Positions 11,488 through 25,499 are shown, counted from the stretch's first letter. The stretch is DNA of 64,000 nt from Leptoclinus maculatus (GCA_032191485.1 JAVDOI010000003.1:15999813-16063812), one strand, 5' to 3'. The notes: generated by a model from the sequence alone, not told the origin. A program made the numbers and translations.

Positions 11488-14400
11488 CGGTCTCAAATCC
11501 TGTGGCTACCATCCGGGTCGAGATTTTGCGAGCTGTGGGGCTCTGCAGAGCCACTCTCCAGGGCCGTGGCCATAAAACAAAAGCAGTTGTAACATGAAAG
11601 AATTCCTGCAATTTACAAGAGGAAGTGGAACATCTGAGAGACGATGTTTGAATTCTCAGTTTGCTCTTCTGGACGAAGTGTCAAAGCCGGGGTGGCTGCT
11701 GTATCCCCCCTTCCACCACCGCCGCCGCCGCCACCGCCCCACAAGTCAAAGCACCCTCCATCCCAACACCTCTTGTGCACATCTTTCAATGCTAAATGTA
11801 CTTCCTGTTCCCCCATTACACCGCCATGTCTCAGTGACCAGCGAGACCTCAGTAAAACATGTCCACCCTGAGTGCAGGCACCCACCGCGCACTGCTCGGG
11901 GGCCGTCAAGGGCTTCGCTTTGAACCTGGCAGCTCCAGGGAACATTCCTTCCTTGAAAGGTTTATTTGGTTATCTCTCCAAATGTCCTGAGGTGAAATAT
12001 ACTGTTAAGTAAACTTAGCTGATACAAACCAGTTGTCGGCATGCAATAGTAAACAGATTGTAACCGCTCATGAAATGGTCGCTGCCTGCATCAGAGCAGT
12101 GTGCTGCACACTGTCTGCCTCCACCCCACAACGTCAGAAATAGCAGGTTTTTCTCATAATGCACGAGAACTTTAGACGGACTTTTTGCCTCAAGGCACTG
12201 TGGGGTCTGAAGTTTACAAGTCCTCTGGTTGTGTGTCTTAATATTGTCTCAGCCTCATTGTACTTTTATGACAAGACTTTATATATACTGCACATTCTCG
12301 ACAAAGAAATTAGGGCTTCGTGTGTGCTTTTGAAAAGGTTCTTTGCGAAACAGTGTGTAGTGAGTGTGTAACCTGCATGTGGTTTTGTGTGTGTGTGTGT
12401 GTGTGTATGTGTGTGATTGCAGTTCTCCAGAATTTGGTCTGCATTCATGTGGATAATTATAACTTTATGGAGATTTTTTTCCCTCCCTTCCTTACGACCA
12501 CATCTGCAGAAGAGGCAAATAGTAGAGGAAGGTTGGAAGCCAAACTTTCTGCTTCTCTCTCTCTTTCTCCTCTCTCTGTTTCTTCATTTTTCTCTCTCTC
12601 TCAACCCCTCCTTCCTTCTGTCGCTCATCTTCCTCCGTGGCCCAGACCACCTACGTTTTGGAGCCTTGGGTGGACCCAGAACCGTTGCTATCAGCGCAAG
12701 TGTACTCAAACGTCCCATAATGACTTCCACTTAGAGCCAGTCCATAAACACTCTCAGATGCACAGAGACACTCTCAGGGCTCAGGCAGGGCCGGCTGCGT
12801 GCTTCTCTCCTCCACAGAGGCTGCAGTCACTTAGCTAGTTTCCTTAATTCCTTTCTTAATAGGAATCTGTTTGTTTGTTTGTGCATTGGTACAGTGCTGT
12901 TTATTTGGCTGCCCCTTTTATGAGATTTAGCAAAGTCCTTCGGAGCCCCCCTAGGAGCTGTGCTAACCTCGTGTGTGTGTGTGTGTGGGTGGGTGGCAGA
13001 ATTCACATATTAAACTCGAAGCTTTTTACAGTAACTCGTTGAGTTTTCCGGCAGTGGTTAGACCTGCGGCGAGGCTACCTCCGCGAAGATTTGCCCTTCA
13101 GAACGGCTGCGTGGCTTTGTACCGTCCTTAAAAACGGCAAATCCCACGCCTGTGGACAATGATATCACGACATATTGTGTAATTATGTTTTTTTGCGTTG
13201 TGTTAAATACCATATTACTCATGTACGCTGCAAGGGTGGAGCTGACATATTCCTTTAACTCATTGAATGACCTTAAGTTCATGTAATTGCATGTGCAACA
13301 CCGTGATTGGTTTAGTGCAACTCCGAAGAGGATGTTGCTTGATTCAAATTGTCAGTTGGTTCTGTGTTCTTTTTTTGTGTTCTCGCAGATGTCACTTTTA
13401 ATCTACGGTGAGCACTAAACTGAAGAATGAATAGTAAAATGAAGAACAGTTTTGCCATTATTTAATCGGGGAATTCACTACTTGGATCTTACTTCTGTAG
13501 TTTTGACGATAGTTGTGTTGTGGCTCATTTAATGTGTTTGAAACAGTTTATGATTATAAGGCTTTGGCTGCACAGGCAACACATAGTAGAATGAATTCAT
13601 TGTTTCTGTTTCTGTTTCAAGCAATTTATTGTGTTGAGTGTCAACATTATGGAAAGGACCCTACGTAGAAATAAAACATTTTTCTTTACCTTTCGCTTTC
13701 TTGTTATTATGTCATGTGACTTGTTGCCAGAAAACAACTGAAATATTGAGTGAGACTTGAGAGAGAAGTGTGCTGGTGTTGTCAGAGTTTGTTGTGAGGG
13801 GGCAAAGAACGCTTAGTAAAGTGTTATCTAAAAAGATTTTCAACGTCTTACCTGAGTTCGACAATGAGGATGTGACGTGCGATTGCAGAACGAGCCTTCT
13901 CCGAGGAAAATTTGGTTGGACACAATAAGAAAAACGTTTCGTTCCTCCGTAATTTCTGTAATGTGGTCAAACATTTGTAATTACAAACTGAACCTGTCAG
14001 TGGAAAAACAAGTGCTTTTGGTGAACATACAAGACGGTGAGGAATTGCCCCGATAGCTGCCGCTAACAGTCACTTGGGGACATGGAACTGAAGTTTTCCT
14101 TGAAGCAGAAATAATCTCTCATGAGATACACAACCCAGACACCTGTAGACACAAAACTTGAACTTGTGTCAGACGAACGTCAGAGGAGACAACTGGAGTT
14201 TATCTATCGGCAAGATAAACAAAAATATTCACACATCATGTGATATCTCCTGCCTGCACTGACAGGATGAGCGAGATAGGCCTTTTGGAAATTGCATTTT
14301 TGCCAGCAGACTGTAAAGACCGTTACGTGACAGCACATCCTGAAGGTTGGAAAGAGAGCAGAGGAAAAGAGAAGATTGAGATCAGACTTTCAAATGCTCT

Positions 14401-16980
14401 GCTCCCATCTTCTATCAATGTTGACATTTCAGCGTTTTTATATCATGTCAGAATGTGGTTTTGAAAATGTGCCACTGACATTGCGGTGCTGAAGCTGAGC
14501 TGTGGAAAAAAAGATTTGAATGAGTCTCGTGTTTTCTTTCGGCTGTTTAGGATTTCCAAACCAAACATGAATAGACCCCGATATTCGGTTTAAATGACAA
14601 GCATGTGCATGCGCTCATGTTTACACACAAATCCAGAAATGAATCAAAGGCAGTGAGATAAAAACATCCAATAGCCTCTTTCATCTGGCTTGTTTAGAAT
14701 TTTTCCATCTCGTGTTTATCCCCTGAGCAAAACTATGCATCTCGTTTTGCAATCAGCTCGCCTTTAATCTGTTTGGGACATTGTCTCCCCCTTCTATCAG
14801 TACACAGGTGAGTTATCGCTGCAGCCCTGCATCGTGCCCAGCGTGGGGTTTCACAGCTCAGGGGCCACTATCTGGACTCGTACTGAACAGCTATCTTCAT
14901 ATGTGGGCGAGAGGGGCGGACATTTCCACAGCTCACAAGATCAGACGGCAGCGCTGAGTCCTGCCATGATATGCCTGCTCTGAGGTGATGTTGCAAACCT
15001 CAGGAGATTACAAACGTGCAGATTCAAGATATCAAACATGCGATGGGGCAGGTGGGTGTTATTCCAGAGGCAGGGGAACGGGGCAAAATGTAAGTGAGAC
15101 GATCTGCTTTGAATCGGAACATTCAAACACCGTAGGTTCTTTTTGAGAGAGCAGATCTTCTTACTTAATGCTCTGTTTAAAAACTCAAACCTGGAATTTA
15201 AATCCCATGAAGACCAAACACGAGCCGATAAAAATCACTCAACTTATGATTTTAATCAGAGAAGTGTACTTAAAAGCTAAGTTTAAGTGCATCGTAAAAC
15301 TGCCTGCATGAGCGTGTTGGCGGACCCGTGTTCTTGGTACCACACCAAATTACCAAAATGTGTGGTTTTGTGTGATTGTTTGATTTTAATCTGTCGGGGT
15401 ACTTTTTGCACTTTTCGTCTCTTTTTGTCTTTAAACATGTTCCCTGTTATCCTTTACAGTCAACTGTCAAATAAAATGCAACGATAATAAGAGAAATTGG
15501 ACTTCATTTTGACAAATGTTATTTAACACAAGGCCCACTTACTTGGTTGTTCTGAAGTTTTCAGCTGGGTTTTATGGCCTTCCTCAATGGAGCTGGGTTT
15601 ACTCAGCTTGCATGGAGATGGTTTGTTGTCATCACGCAACCCACACATAAAAATAACAGTAACTGGATCAGAATTTCACATAAAATGAGATGTGGCTGAA
15701 AGTCCTAGAGAGAAACAGTGGACCATGTGATGATAGTTTATTTGTAAAAATCGAAGAAATCTTCATTAGCAAGTTTTTCTTGCCACTAATCCTTAATGGA
15801 AATTTGGTGTATTTCTGGTGCTTTTCTTTTGGTTAATTGCTAAAATATTCATACTGATTGTCCTTTTTTGTTTTATTTGTAGTTTGCCTTTGTTTTACCT
15901 TTTTTTTTGAAAAATGGCCTGTTTTGCCATTATATGTGTTCCCCATGTGTAGTCTAGTATCTTAGGTCAGTTAGTCTGTTCAGATTTATTCAGTTTATGT
16001 TAAATTAGTATATCCTGATTTTAATTAAACTTGATAGCTGATTTTGTAAATTTTTTGTTTAATAAATAAAGCCCTGCTTCTGAAAGTCCACCTGTGACTC
16101 ACACCCTCCATGCTGGCATTGAAAGATGTGTATGTATCTGTTGTAATCCTATAAATGCGTCATGGATCCGGTGAAACCTGTGATCATTTAAAAACACCTC
16201 GCTACCTAGAAACAAGTTACTACAATGGCACGTAGCATTGGCTTCCCTCTCAGGGTCATGCAGAGTTCCTCAGATGTGAGTCAATTACACTTGTGAGTGA
16301 GTCAATTAGTGTTTGTGACTCCCTCCTGTGGGTCCATTTTCTTCGTGAGTAACCTCGACAAGCCACTGCGTTTCCCGCAACACAAAGAGACTTTCTCGGG
16401 TATTATTCCGTTTTGTTGTAGGTACCCACTGTTTGGACAGAATAGCTCCCTTAATTGACCTCGCTTTGATGTTCCCAGTTTAAAGGTTTTGTCTGTTCAG
16501 TGTCACTCAGCAGGAAGCATGAACTAAAGACAAGCTCTCTCTCTCTCTCTCACTCCTGAATGGTTTGGTGGGGGGTATTTTTTTAGGATGTATGGTGTCC
16601 AATGAAGTGTTTTCCCCAATGCTCCCTTTATTTGTTTTAAGTCTTGTGAAATCCTAAAGCCACAGCAACAAAATAACAACATTAATTGGATGAGTGCAAA
16701 GGGCTGTAAGTTAGTAGGAAGAGTGAGTAAGTAAATAGTCACTGAGGCCACTTCCAAACCGAGGTGGATAAATCTGGGAAAGTCATTAACAGTAGAAAAG
16801 ACTTCCAACCAAACCATCATTTTCAAGTTGTTTTTTACAAGTTCCCTGCTCAAATTTAAATGCCAAAACAGTTAAACAGCTAAATCAATTTTATTTCTTT
16901 CAGTTGGAAAACCTCCCCAAAGTGAATTAAAGTCATTAAGCTACTTTCAAATATGCGTGTGGTTACCGTTCAGTCTGCAG
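11487..16980. other. Noncoding DNA
   Basis: Mostly unique sequence. It contains a CCG/CCA-rich run at 11706-11742, (GT)n at 12386-12415, a CT-rich stretch near 12550-12610 and a GT/GGGT run near 12970-12990. The 15960-16110 part ends TTTAATAAATAAAGCCCTGC and may be the tail of an old retroposed sequence. No exon found. Confidence 0.55.
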
Positions 16981-17575
16981 CATGGCCCTGTTCAGACCTG
17001 GCATTAATATGCGTCTTGGGCGATCCAATCACAAGTGGACAGCTCAGTTCACACCTGGCTTTGGAATGCGTCTCCACATGTGTCGCTGTTTTTGAACCAG
17101 TTTGGGTTTTCATTTTATTTAGTTACTTGTGCAGGGCAAATTAAGCAGTTGGCTAGCTATAGACCGAGAAAAAAAATGATTCAATTCACAGTGCAAAAGG
17201 ATAACGCGCCGCCAACTTTTAAGGTAGAATGTCTTCTTTTCGTGTTACTAGTTGACGTTGTGACTCAATCAACACACCCTAAATGTAAAGATAACATCTT
17301 TGACCATTTTAATTGTTTTTATTGGCTCTCTTGCATGACATATGGTATAGTATAGTTTTTATATATATATACACACATACATATACATACATAATATATG
17401 AATTTCAACTTGCTTATGCGAACTGCGAATATTCTATTTCTACTTCCGAATGTGGTCTGAGCGATCAGATCTCAGAGCATCCTCAACGTGTCTTGTGTGC
17501 ATTCACACTACTTAGAGCTGTCCACTTGTGGTCGGATCACCCAAAACGTATTCTTAATGTCCGAACAGGGCCATG
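16981..17575. mobile_element. Non-autonomous DNA transposon (inverted-repeat element)
   Basis: The ends are inverted copies. The left end starts CATGGCCCTGTTCAGACCTG and goes on to GATCCAATCACAAGTGGACA then GCTC. The right end, read on the minus strand, starts CATGGCCCTGTTCGGACATT and goes on to GATCCGACCACAAGTGGACA then GCTC. The arms are about 65 bp or more. No transposase frame is present, so it is a MITE-like derivative. Flanks GTCTGCAG and TTCTGTAT match at five of eight positions, weakly compatible with a decayed 8-bp hAT-type duplication. A TA/CA-rich run lies inside at 17357-17399. Confidence 0.8.
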
Positions 17576-17739
17576 TTCTGTATGATGAATGGGTGGCAGC
17601 AGGCAGCCTCTCCACCACACTACAGGGTGCTACTACGCACATACTCTAAACTCCTCATGTAGCCCAATTAAGCGAGCTGTAGCTTAAAGTAGAAGAAATG
17701 GTTAATAATACGACATGATGGCACTGTGTCCATTTGCCC
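17576..17739. other. Short noncoding spacer
   Basis: Unique sequence between two repeats; nothing recognised. Confidence 0.5.
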
Positions 17740-18075
17740 TTATACACACCTCTGAATCAGCCTCGCTAGTTATTTCCAGCCAATCGGCTCCTTGCCTGTT
17801 CTCCTGTCTAATCCCCTCATTCCCCTCACCTGAGCGTGTTTGCTCATCTCTCCAACTACATTTTGTCCTCTTGTCAGTTTAGCTGGATTGTGTTTAAGTA
17901 TTTAAGTCCTTGTTTTCAGTTCCGTTTTTTTTTTAATCCTTGATTTTGTTATGAGATGATCAACTCTGCCTTGCCTGCACCGAACCTTGATGTAAAATCA
18001 TTTCTCCAAGTTCTTGTTGCCTTTAGTCTCCTGCTTTGGGTCCATGCTACACTCTTTCTGACACATGATGAACTA
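17740..18075 (+). repeat. Likely retroelement-derived fish repeat
   Basis: The block has a C/T-rich start (CTCATTCCCCTCACCTGAGC), a TATTTAAGTCCTTGTTTTCA segment, and the ending CTGCTTTGGGTCCATGCTAC, CTTTCTGACACATGATGAAC. This order resembles the untranslated end of a fish non-LTR element that I have seen in many copies. No coding part is present. Confidence 0.45.
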
Positions 18076-21000
18076 ATATTGTATATTATTTTTCAAAATG
18101 AAAAAGAGATGTGGGAGACAACCCTGAACCGGTAAAAGTTGTAAAGCTTGTGGTGAGAAAATATGATCCTGAATACATTAAATGTAGATCCATAAAGTCA
18201 GGCATAGTGATGGGTGAGGGTAAACAGAATATCTAATTTGGTCATTATAGCTGATGATGATGATAACACATTTATAGCTCAGCTCAGTTTATTTTTTCTC
18301 CTTTTTCCATCATATGTTTTTTTTAGCCTTAAATGACAAAAGGTTGAGAGCCCTTTAGGGAACTCAGATACCAGTAAAAGTAGTTCCTGCTCTGTGCGGT
18401 GGTCGTGGACATATGATGAATCGCAGCGGCAAGTTGAAAAAAGTTTGACCGTCATCAACTCAGAAGGCAGCCGTCATGTTTACTTTCAGTCAGCAACCAC
18501 TCGCCAACTGAAAGTACGTTTATCTGGACAGCAGCGGGATGACACAGACCAGTTAAACTGCTTGGTGTCAGATTAGAAATCTCCTGACAATCCCCTTTTT
18601 TGTTTTCAGCATTACCAAACACACACTTTATGTGTTCACACTGACATAATTCTCAACGAAAATAACACGACACCAAACTGTGGCGTTTTCCAAAAACTAA
18701 TTTATTGGGTGCGAAGGATTGCCTAATGTAGATGGAACGCCAAAATGTGGAGGAAAACATGAGTCTTTTATTTTTCTATTTTGTCAGCTTACATAGGACA
18801 TGGCCTGAGTCATCCATATTTGTTTCGCACACACTTAACTCTGCCCCCGTTATGCACCTCTATCTCTGGGGTGCTGAGAGCAGAGATTTTGGTTCCATCA
18901 TCACAGGCTGAGTGGCTGCAGACAGGAAGAACCAGCCCATCTGCTCAAGTAGTTTTGCTGCTGCTGCTGCTGCTGACTGTGGAGGATGTGAGTGTTTTTG
19001 AGTGCCGTTTTTTTGTTTTTTAGTAATATTTACAGCCTGCTTTTCAAATCAGTTCACTTTAGTTCAATGTGTGCTTTATTGACATGATCAAATGGAATAT
19101 GCACACACACACACACACACACTGGGTGAATCATGACCACCTGTATAATCTAATGCAATACTCCATAATACCCCCTTTGTGAAGCATATCATGTTGATGC
19201 TCCGTCTCTATGGTAACTTTTGAGCCCAAAGTCTGTTTTGTATAGGATATGTGTATTGTTACCCCGTCAGCCTATATCTCAGTACAAAGCTGCCTGACAC
19301 TTCACTGAAATCTGAAGTTAGTAAAACGAAAAAACAATTTGTTAGTGATCTTTAGCGTTTCTTTCCAGAATGTACAGCAGCCACGCTACATACCCCAACA
19401 CCACAATGGGCACACACACGTACACACTCAACCCACACATACAGTACATATACTTCAAAGGAAGCAGAAATTATAGCCTGCATGCTAACTGGGGCCTGGC
19501 ATAGTCGCCTATAGGCTCTCCTTCATGTGAAATAAATACACCCGCAAATACAAAACAGGCAAATACAAAACCAATGACACACATGTTTTCAGTCCAAAAG
19601 CCATTGTTTTTTCTTTCACTTCTGAGACAGACTGTTGTATTTTTTTTATAATTCAGGTGAACTCTGATGTGAATGTAGCACACACGTCTTCCTAAATTCA
19701 GGTTAGGACATCAATTCTGTGCACATAAAAGTGCACACATGGATTATTCATGTGAGTTATTGTTGTGCTTGGATGAAAGTTAAGTTACCCTCATGTGTGG
19801 AGGAGAAGAAGTTGACACCTCGTGTTTTTTCCCCCCCTTTACCAGCTTTAGCTTTACCATCTGAGATTAGCAGCGTGCACAGTGCCAGTCCTGCATGTTG
19901 GAGACCAGATAACAGCCTGTGAGGGTTTCAAATCTTAACAACCTACAACTATTCCCATCATTCTGCTACAAACCGTGACTATCTCGTTCCGGTTCTTAAC
20001 ATTTTGATGGAGTGATGGCCTCACTTTGGGTTTTCCAGATAGGAGGCAAATATGGGCATCATATTTCCAAAGGATCGTCACAATACATTTCTCCCTGGAG
20101 ACAAAGTTAAACAAAACCATTCCAGAGATTCCTGTGCTCTGAGTATTATCTGCTGTTTGGACCACCGTCCTCGAAAAGGAGGCAAACCTGCAAGCTTTTA
20201 AAGATGGGGTCTGAACATCTGAGCACTTGGAGCTGCACAAAATGTGTCGAGCAAAAGCCAACTGAGAGGACAGTATGTTTTTTAGTGCAGCGGGGTTTAT
20301 AAAGTACATCTGCTTTCTTTGTTTAGAGAGAAATGTTCTCTCTCAACTTTTTCTTCCGCTATAAATCAGAGACCACAATGGCACAGTGAGTTAAAAGTCA
20401 GGGACACCAAAGCTCTGTTGTACATCTCACCAGCAAAAGCAAAGTCTGTGTTTATGCTTGCATACATTTGTTTGTGCTGACTCCTTGTCTGTCCGTCTGT
20501 CTGTCATTCTGGACTATCCATCATTTAAAATGTCTTTATTTTCACAACACTTGGCATGCTATGTTTCAGGACATATGAGGACTGATAAAGGAGAACATCG
20601 TGCCCTTGTTAGCATAAATGATTAAATTCATCCCGCTCGTTAACGAAATGTTTTCGGGAAATTGTGGTGGATATCATCAATTTACCCTACCGTCATTCTT
20701 CCTCTCTGACTTTGAACAGATTGCCCGCTGCCTGATTCGTATTTAAACTGTGGAAAGATTGGGTAAGCCATTATTTTTGGTAGTTTCTCTCTCTCCCCCA
20801 GCTCTCTCACACACACGATGCCGTAAAGTTTCTCTTACAACTATTTTCAATAACTAAGTCTGTTCCAAACACACACAAAGAGCCAGCTGGATGAGGCCCA
20901 CCCCGCAGCCTGATCTTGTTAGCGGTGCGGTGGAGAGAGCGCAGCCACACCTCAGAAGAAATGAAAGAAAAGATGGGACAGAAAGAGAGCAGTGCTCCGT

Positions 21001-21274
21001 GTTCGACCCCTCGTCCCTCTCACGTTATCCCCAGGCGTGGAACCAGTGCTCTGTGGTTGTTTCACCTGCCTCGAGCCCAGTCACGGTTGCTCCGAGGATC
21101 CCGCAAAGAACAGAGTCTCTCAAAGCCACTCTTAGTGCCTTGTGTGTGGCCACAAACAAAAGCACGCTTGGATGCATCCACACAGAGTTGCTGTCTGATT
21201 GAATGATGTCTTAATTAGTCAACATGTTGTGAGACAGTGAGATTTACGTGTACATGTTTGCTGGCTATTCTAAA
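18076..21274. other. Noncoding DNA
   Basis: Unique AT-rich sequence with a (CTG)6 run at 18958-18975, a short (CA)n at 19103-19122 and short C and T runs. No exon recognised. Small frames such as 18394-18576 resemble no family. Confidence 0.55.
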
Positions 21275-21560
21275 AGAGCACAAAACAAGATCTCATATCG
21301 AAGTGACGAAATGGGTTGCGTGTCGTCGTCTTCCAAAACAATCCATGTGAGTGTTTTCTGATCTGCCACTGCAATGATTGAGGTTAGGGTTGGGCTTAGG
21401 CAACTAAAACTACTTGGTTGAGGTTAGGGAAAGTTTGTGGTCATGATTAAAAAGAATTGTTTTCTTTTTGACTGCCGGTAGGAGACGAAATGAGAGCCTC
21501 AAGACTCCAGAAAAGACTCAATATGGAAACCAGGTTAACAAACATAACAGTTTAACCAGA
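21275..21560 (+). repeat. Fish dispersed repeat (GGTTAGG...CAACTAAAACTACTTGG type)
   Basis: Blocks occur in the order AAGATCTCATATCGAAGTGA, GTCTTCCAAAACAATCCATG, TTAGGGTTGGGCTTAGGCAA, CTAAAACTACTTGGTTGAGG and TTAGGGAAAGTTTGTGGTCA. I recognise this as an abundant percomorph interspersed repeat. Family name and exact ends are not determined. Confidence 0.6.
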
Positions 21561-22008
21561 ACATTATTTGGAAGTAAAACCGAATGCGAGTGCACCTGTA
21601 GTATCGCTAATATTTCCTTATTGCACAGAAAACCAACAAGTATATAATATAGTGTATCTATAATATATTCATGTTTCTTGGACCAACTTTTATTGATGTT
21701 GCTCCCAAGTTGAAATAAACCGTCATTTTTTTAAAACTTTATAAAAAGGGTATTGCTGCTTTTGCTCCTGAGAGAGAACAGTCGTCATCTGCACGACCAC
21801 AAGGGGACGCTTGTCAGGAGAGCGTAAAACATAAGCCCTTTTATGTGTTTGAACAAAACAACCAATGCTGTCTCAAGGCACATGTGTAACTGCAATTTAC
21901 ATAAATCTGATTTAGATTAGGCTGCGCTAATGCATGCAGGTTACAGTGGAACGGAGCGGAGCAACATGTTGCCTGGGAGGGGGGTAGTGATGGAGGTAGA
22001 GTGTGTAA

Positions 22009-22054
<46 letters not shown>

Positions 22055-24779
22055 GGGGGTGGGTTAGGGCTGAGCTCACAGCTGGGAGAATGGTGTGCTA
22101 ACCCTGCCAAAGCCTCAGCACATGACTCCCACCACTTGTCAAAAGCACCATGTGTGCAATAATGTGATTACAGTCTGGTTACTATTATGATTTAAAACAA
22201 CAGCTTGTGTGGAATGGAAGAAACGCACTGCCCCACACAATGTGTGTGTGTGTGTGTGTGTGTGGAGGGTAAGAAAGGGGCTGGAAGGGAGAATGTGGGT
22301 AACAGGAGTAGGGAGGGAGCGTGTTGGATTTATGCCCCGGCACCCTTCCTTCTTTCTCCCATCCCTGCCCTGCAGGGGGACACTGGGTGGGGGTTTCAGG
22401 GTGACTGTCTGGGTCTTGTCATGGATTTATAAGTCAGGAAAATGCTTTATGTCATTTTCTCCCCCCTTCTGTAGCCCCTTACACCATCCTTAGCCGCCCC
22501 CTCCTTTCATTCCAGGTTACACAATCACTGCACTGCTCACAAGGGGTTGTCATCACAGGTGCAGCCGAGATTGGCCAGGATAAAGGAACGCTTCCAGCTC
22601 AAGATGTTTTTCCCCTCTCTTTTCTTTTTTCCTCAACCAGCTCCTTCCCTCTGCTTTGTTGTTTTCCCTTTGCTTCTCATATGCACAAATTATTAATTTT
22701 ACTCGTATTAGTTGCACACGTTTCACTGGTGCTTCCACTATTACTGGCCCATTTCCCTCTCTCTATATCAAAGTAGGCTGTTATATGAGGGGAAAACAAG
22801 TCACTATTACCACCACACAGAGTTAGTCATTTGCCTTGATTGAAAAAGGATTTGTTCCCCTCCAACTACGCCGTCCCGACCAGGAATCCAGCCCAAACTC
22901 AGTCATATACGCCTCTTGACGGTGCCTGCCCCTTGGCTCACTCCTGAGGAACAATGCAGGCGGCCAGCAAGGCAAAGGTGTGAGATCACCAATTTGCCAC
23001 AATCGTGAATAAGTGTCTGTTTGTAATTATGCAGGAAGGTCTTTCAGCCTCTCAGCCACAGAGAATAGTGAGCCTCCTTTTTGGTGGTACAGCCTTGGCC
23101 GCAGGGCCAGATGGAAAAGGGAGAGGGAGGGATGGAGGAAGGGAGGGAGCAAGGGAGGAAGGAATGTAAACTGTAACCAGGCAGCCCAGCATGTTAGAAG
23201 CTGGACCCGATCCACACGGTGCCAGCCGGGCATGAAGGCATCTCTAACGATTCCCTCCTGGGCATCTGGAAGTGGGAGAGACAGAATGAGTTAGGCGCAG
23301 GCCCACAATGCCACCCATCTCGGAGCTCAGCTAAGGAAAACAAACGCCAGCGGTCACAGAGAGGGGATTTCCGGTTAGAGTCACCTAATACCTCCCTGGA
23401 ATCTCAGAGGTTTGGAATCCAGAGTTGTGGAAGAGCTTGGTCTGCCATAAGCCACACAGCAGCGATGTAATTTCACTTTTAAGTTTCACCTCTTCGTATT
23501 AAACTTGTCGGCTTATGCTCCATATCTCCATATCTGCTGGCTTAGCTCAGATGAAGGAAATAACTGCGGATTTCTCTGACAAGAATAGAAGGATCAAGTG
23601 AGTTATCCAGTTTAAAATCCCTAAGCATATGACTTCCCAACTTCTCATTTTGAATTCATACTTTTCCCATGATTGATCCTCATTTCTAACAATTTTCGGG
23701 CATTCTTTCTGTAAACCTTGAGCCAGACACAGAAATTAAAAACAAGCACTTGGCACAGCCTCCCCTGCTGCCCTCCTGAGACCGAACGGGACATGGTGTG
23801 AAGGAGGTCAGGTGCAGGATCTCCGCCCTCTGCACCAGCGACAGGATGTGTTTGATGTATGTCAGACCTGAGGTGAAAAGGTGGCGTAGTCGCCGCTCAT
23901 AAGCAGAATCGTTCAGTAACCCTGGTAGCGAGGCCCCTTATCCGAGGCCTTTCATTAATTCTTTCACCAACTCCCTTTTCACAACAGATGTTGTTAGAGA
24001 GACAAAGCCCAGACCCCTAATAGAAATAGTTCCAGAAACTCCCTGTTGGCTTTTTTTATGGAAGGAGCCGATTGCGAGGCATGTGTAAGGTCGTGTGTGC
24101 TATGGGTTTTGGTCCAATTGGTTTTATGGCCTCTTTTGTGTCTTGTGATGAAACATCTGTGCACATTTGTGGACAGACTACAGATGAGAGCACCGGGGCG
24201 CATACATGTCTCGTATGCACTCGGAGCGGCCCAAGTCTGTGCTGTGTTTTCACCAGAGTGGTTTCTCTAAGCACTTTGGTCAGGGATTTCTGTGCTCCAG
24301 GGACCCTGCGATGAGACAGCTGCGCAAGAGAATGTGTGTGGACATACAAAAAAAACAGCATTTTGTCCACTGGAGGTAAAAGAGAGATACAAATGATTTA
24401 AAAGACAGCCATTAAGTCATGTTAATGTTACATCACTGATGAGATATTACAGTCTGGGACCTCTTGGTAAACTTTCCTATCATTTGGATAAGCACAGCCT
24501 GAATTATCACGCACAATACATTTTAAATTGACACAAATGTCCTTAAGAGCTATCCTCCTGCTCCTATTATAAATTAACACCACAGATGATCTGGCAAACC
24601 AGAGACCGGGAAAATGGCTGTGCACATTTCCCTATTACACTCTTGGTCATCATGGCATTTATGAGAATACAAACATATTTAAGTTCAAAATATCAAATGC
24701 AGCGATTTGGTTAAGACAAATGTAAAATATGTATAACTTTGGGTTGAAAATAATTACTGTTGCCATACAAAGGGTGCAG
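21561..24779. other. Noncoding DNA with microsatellites
   Basis: It holds (GT)n at 22011-22052 and 22241-22264, and a GGAGGGA-rich stretch near 23118-23162. Otherwise unique with no exon recognised. Confidence 0.55.
22011..22052. repeat. (GT)n microsatellite
   Basis: An uninterrupted run of about 21 GT units. Confidence 0.97.
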
Positions 24780-25498
24780 ATTTTAGGCATCCAGAAAGAC
24801 CCAAAAACGTACACAAGCAATTTATTTATTTATTAGCATCTAAATTAGCAGCGTTACGTTACACATGATACACTTTGGGTCCCTGGAAATCGCATTATCA
24901 ACTGCAAAAGTGCATTAAAGTGCCAAAAGTGTTGAAATGCGCGAGCGTATTGCTTCGTTACTTGTCATATAACTAGCAGTTGGCGGATTTAGCTAGCAAA
25001 TTGCGGCGTTAGCATTAAACGTACAAGCATCGGTAAAGCTTAATGCCACAAAAAGTTCCAATGGCATCGAAGAGAACAAACTGTATAAGCATGCTTTATC
25101 GGTGTTACGATTAAGAGGGGGCCATTGGAACATTTTCTCCCCTGTAATGGGTCCCTGGCCAAAAAAAAGTAGCCTCTGATGTAGCCTGTGATGTGTGAGC
25201 AGGTCGCCTTTGTGCTGCTCGAAGCCCATGTGACCCTTCGCCCCGACACCGCATGATGGTGTGAACGAGCGAGGTCGCCATGAGCTGCAGCCTGACGGGA
25301 GTTGAGGAATCTGACTTGGCGATGATGAATAGCAAGCACCTGCACTACTCACGGAAACCAGTGAGATTGAGAGATGGAGAGCAGGGGAGGAAAGAGAGTG
25401 AGTGTCCAGTGCCAAAATTGGCAACAAGAGACCTCACCTGCTACAAGGCTTGGAGCAATAAAAAATACCCCTGCCTCCCTCAAGTCCCCCCGTCACTA

Positions 25499-25499
<1 letters not shown>
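24780..25499. other. Noncoding DNA with a 77-nt foldback
   Basis: Unique sequence with GCTAGC/GTTAGC words near 24970-25015 and an inverted repeat, GTTCCAATGGC at 25055-25065 and GCCATTGGAAC at 25121-25131. Several overlapping open frames on the minus strand near 24993-25427 resemble no family. Confidence 0.5.

Noticed and set aside
12320..12838. 172-codon frame
   Set aside because: It starts in a GT repeat and continues through a CT-rich stretch; composition explains the Ser/Leu-rich peptide.
25055..25131. Foldback considered as a microRNA gene
   Set aside because: The one-sided bulge of about nine bases beside the 11-bp stem and short inner stems do not fit a typical precursor; kept only as a structural finding.
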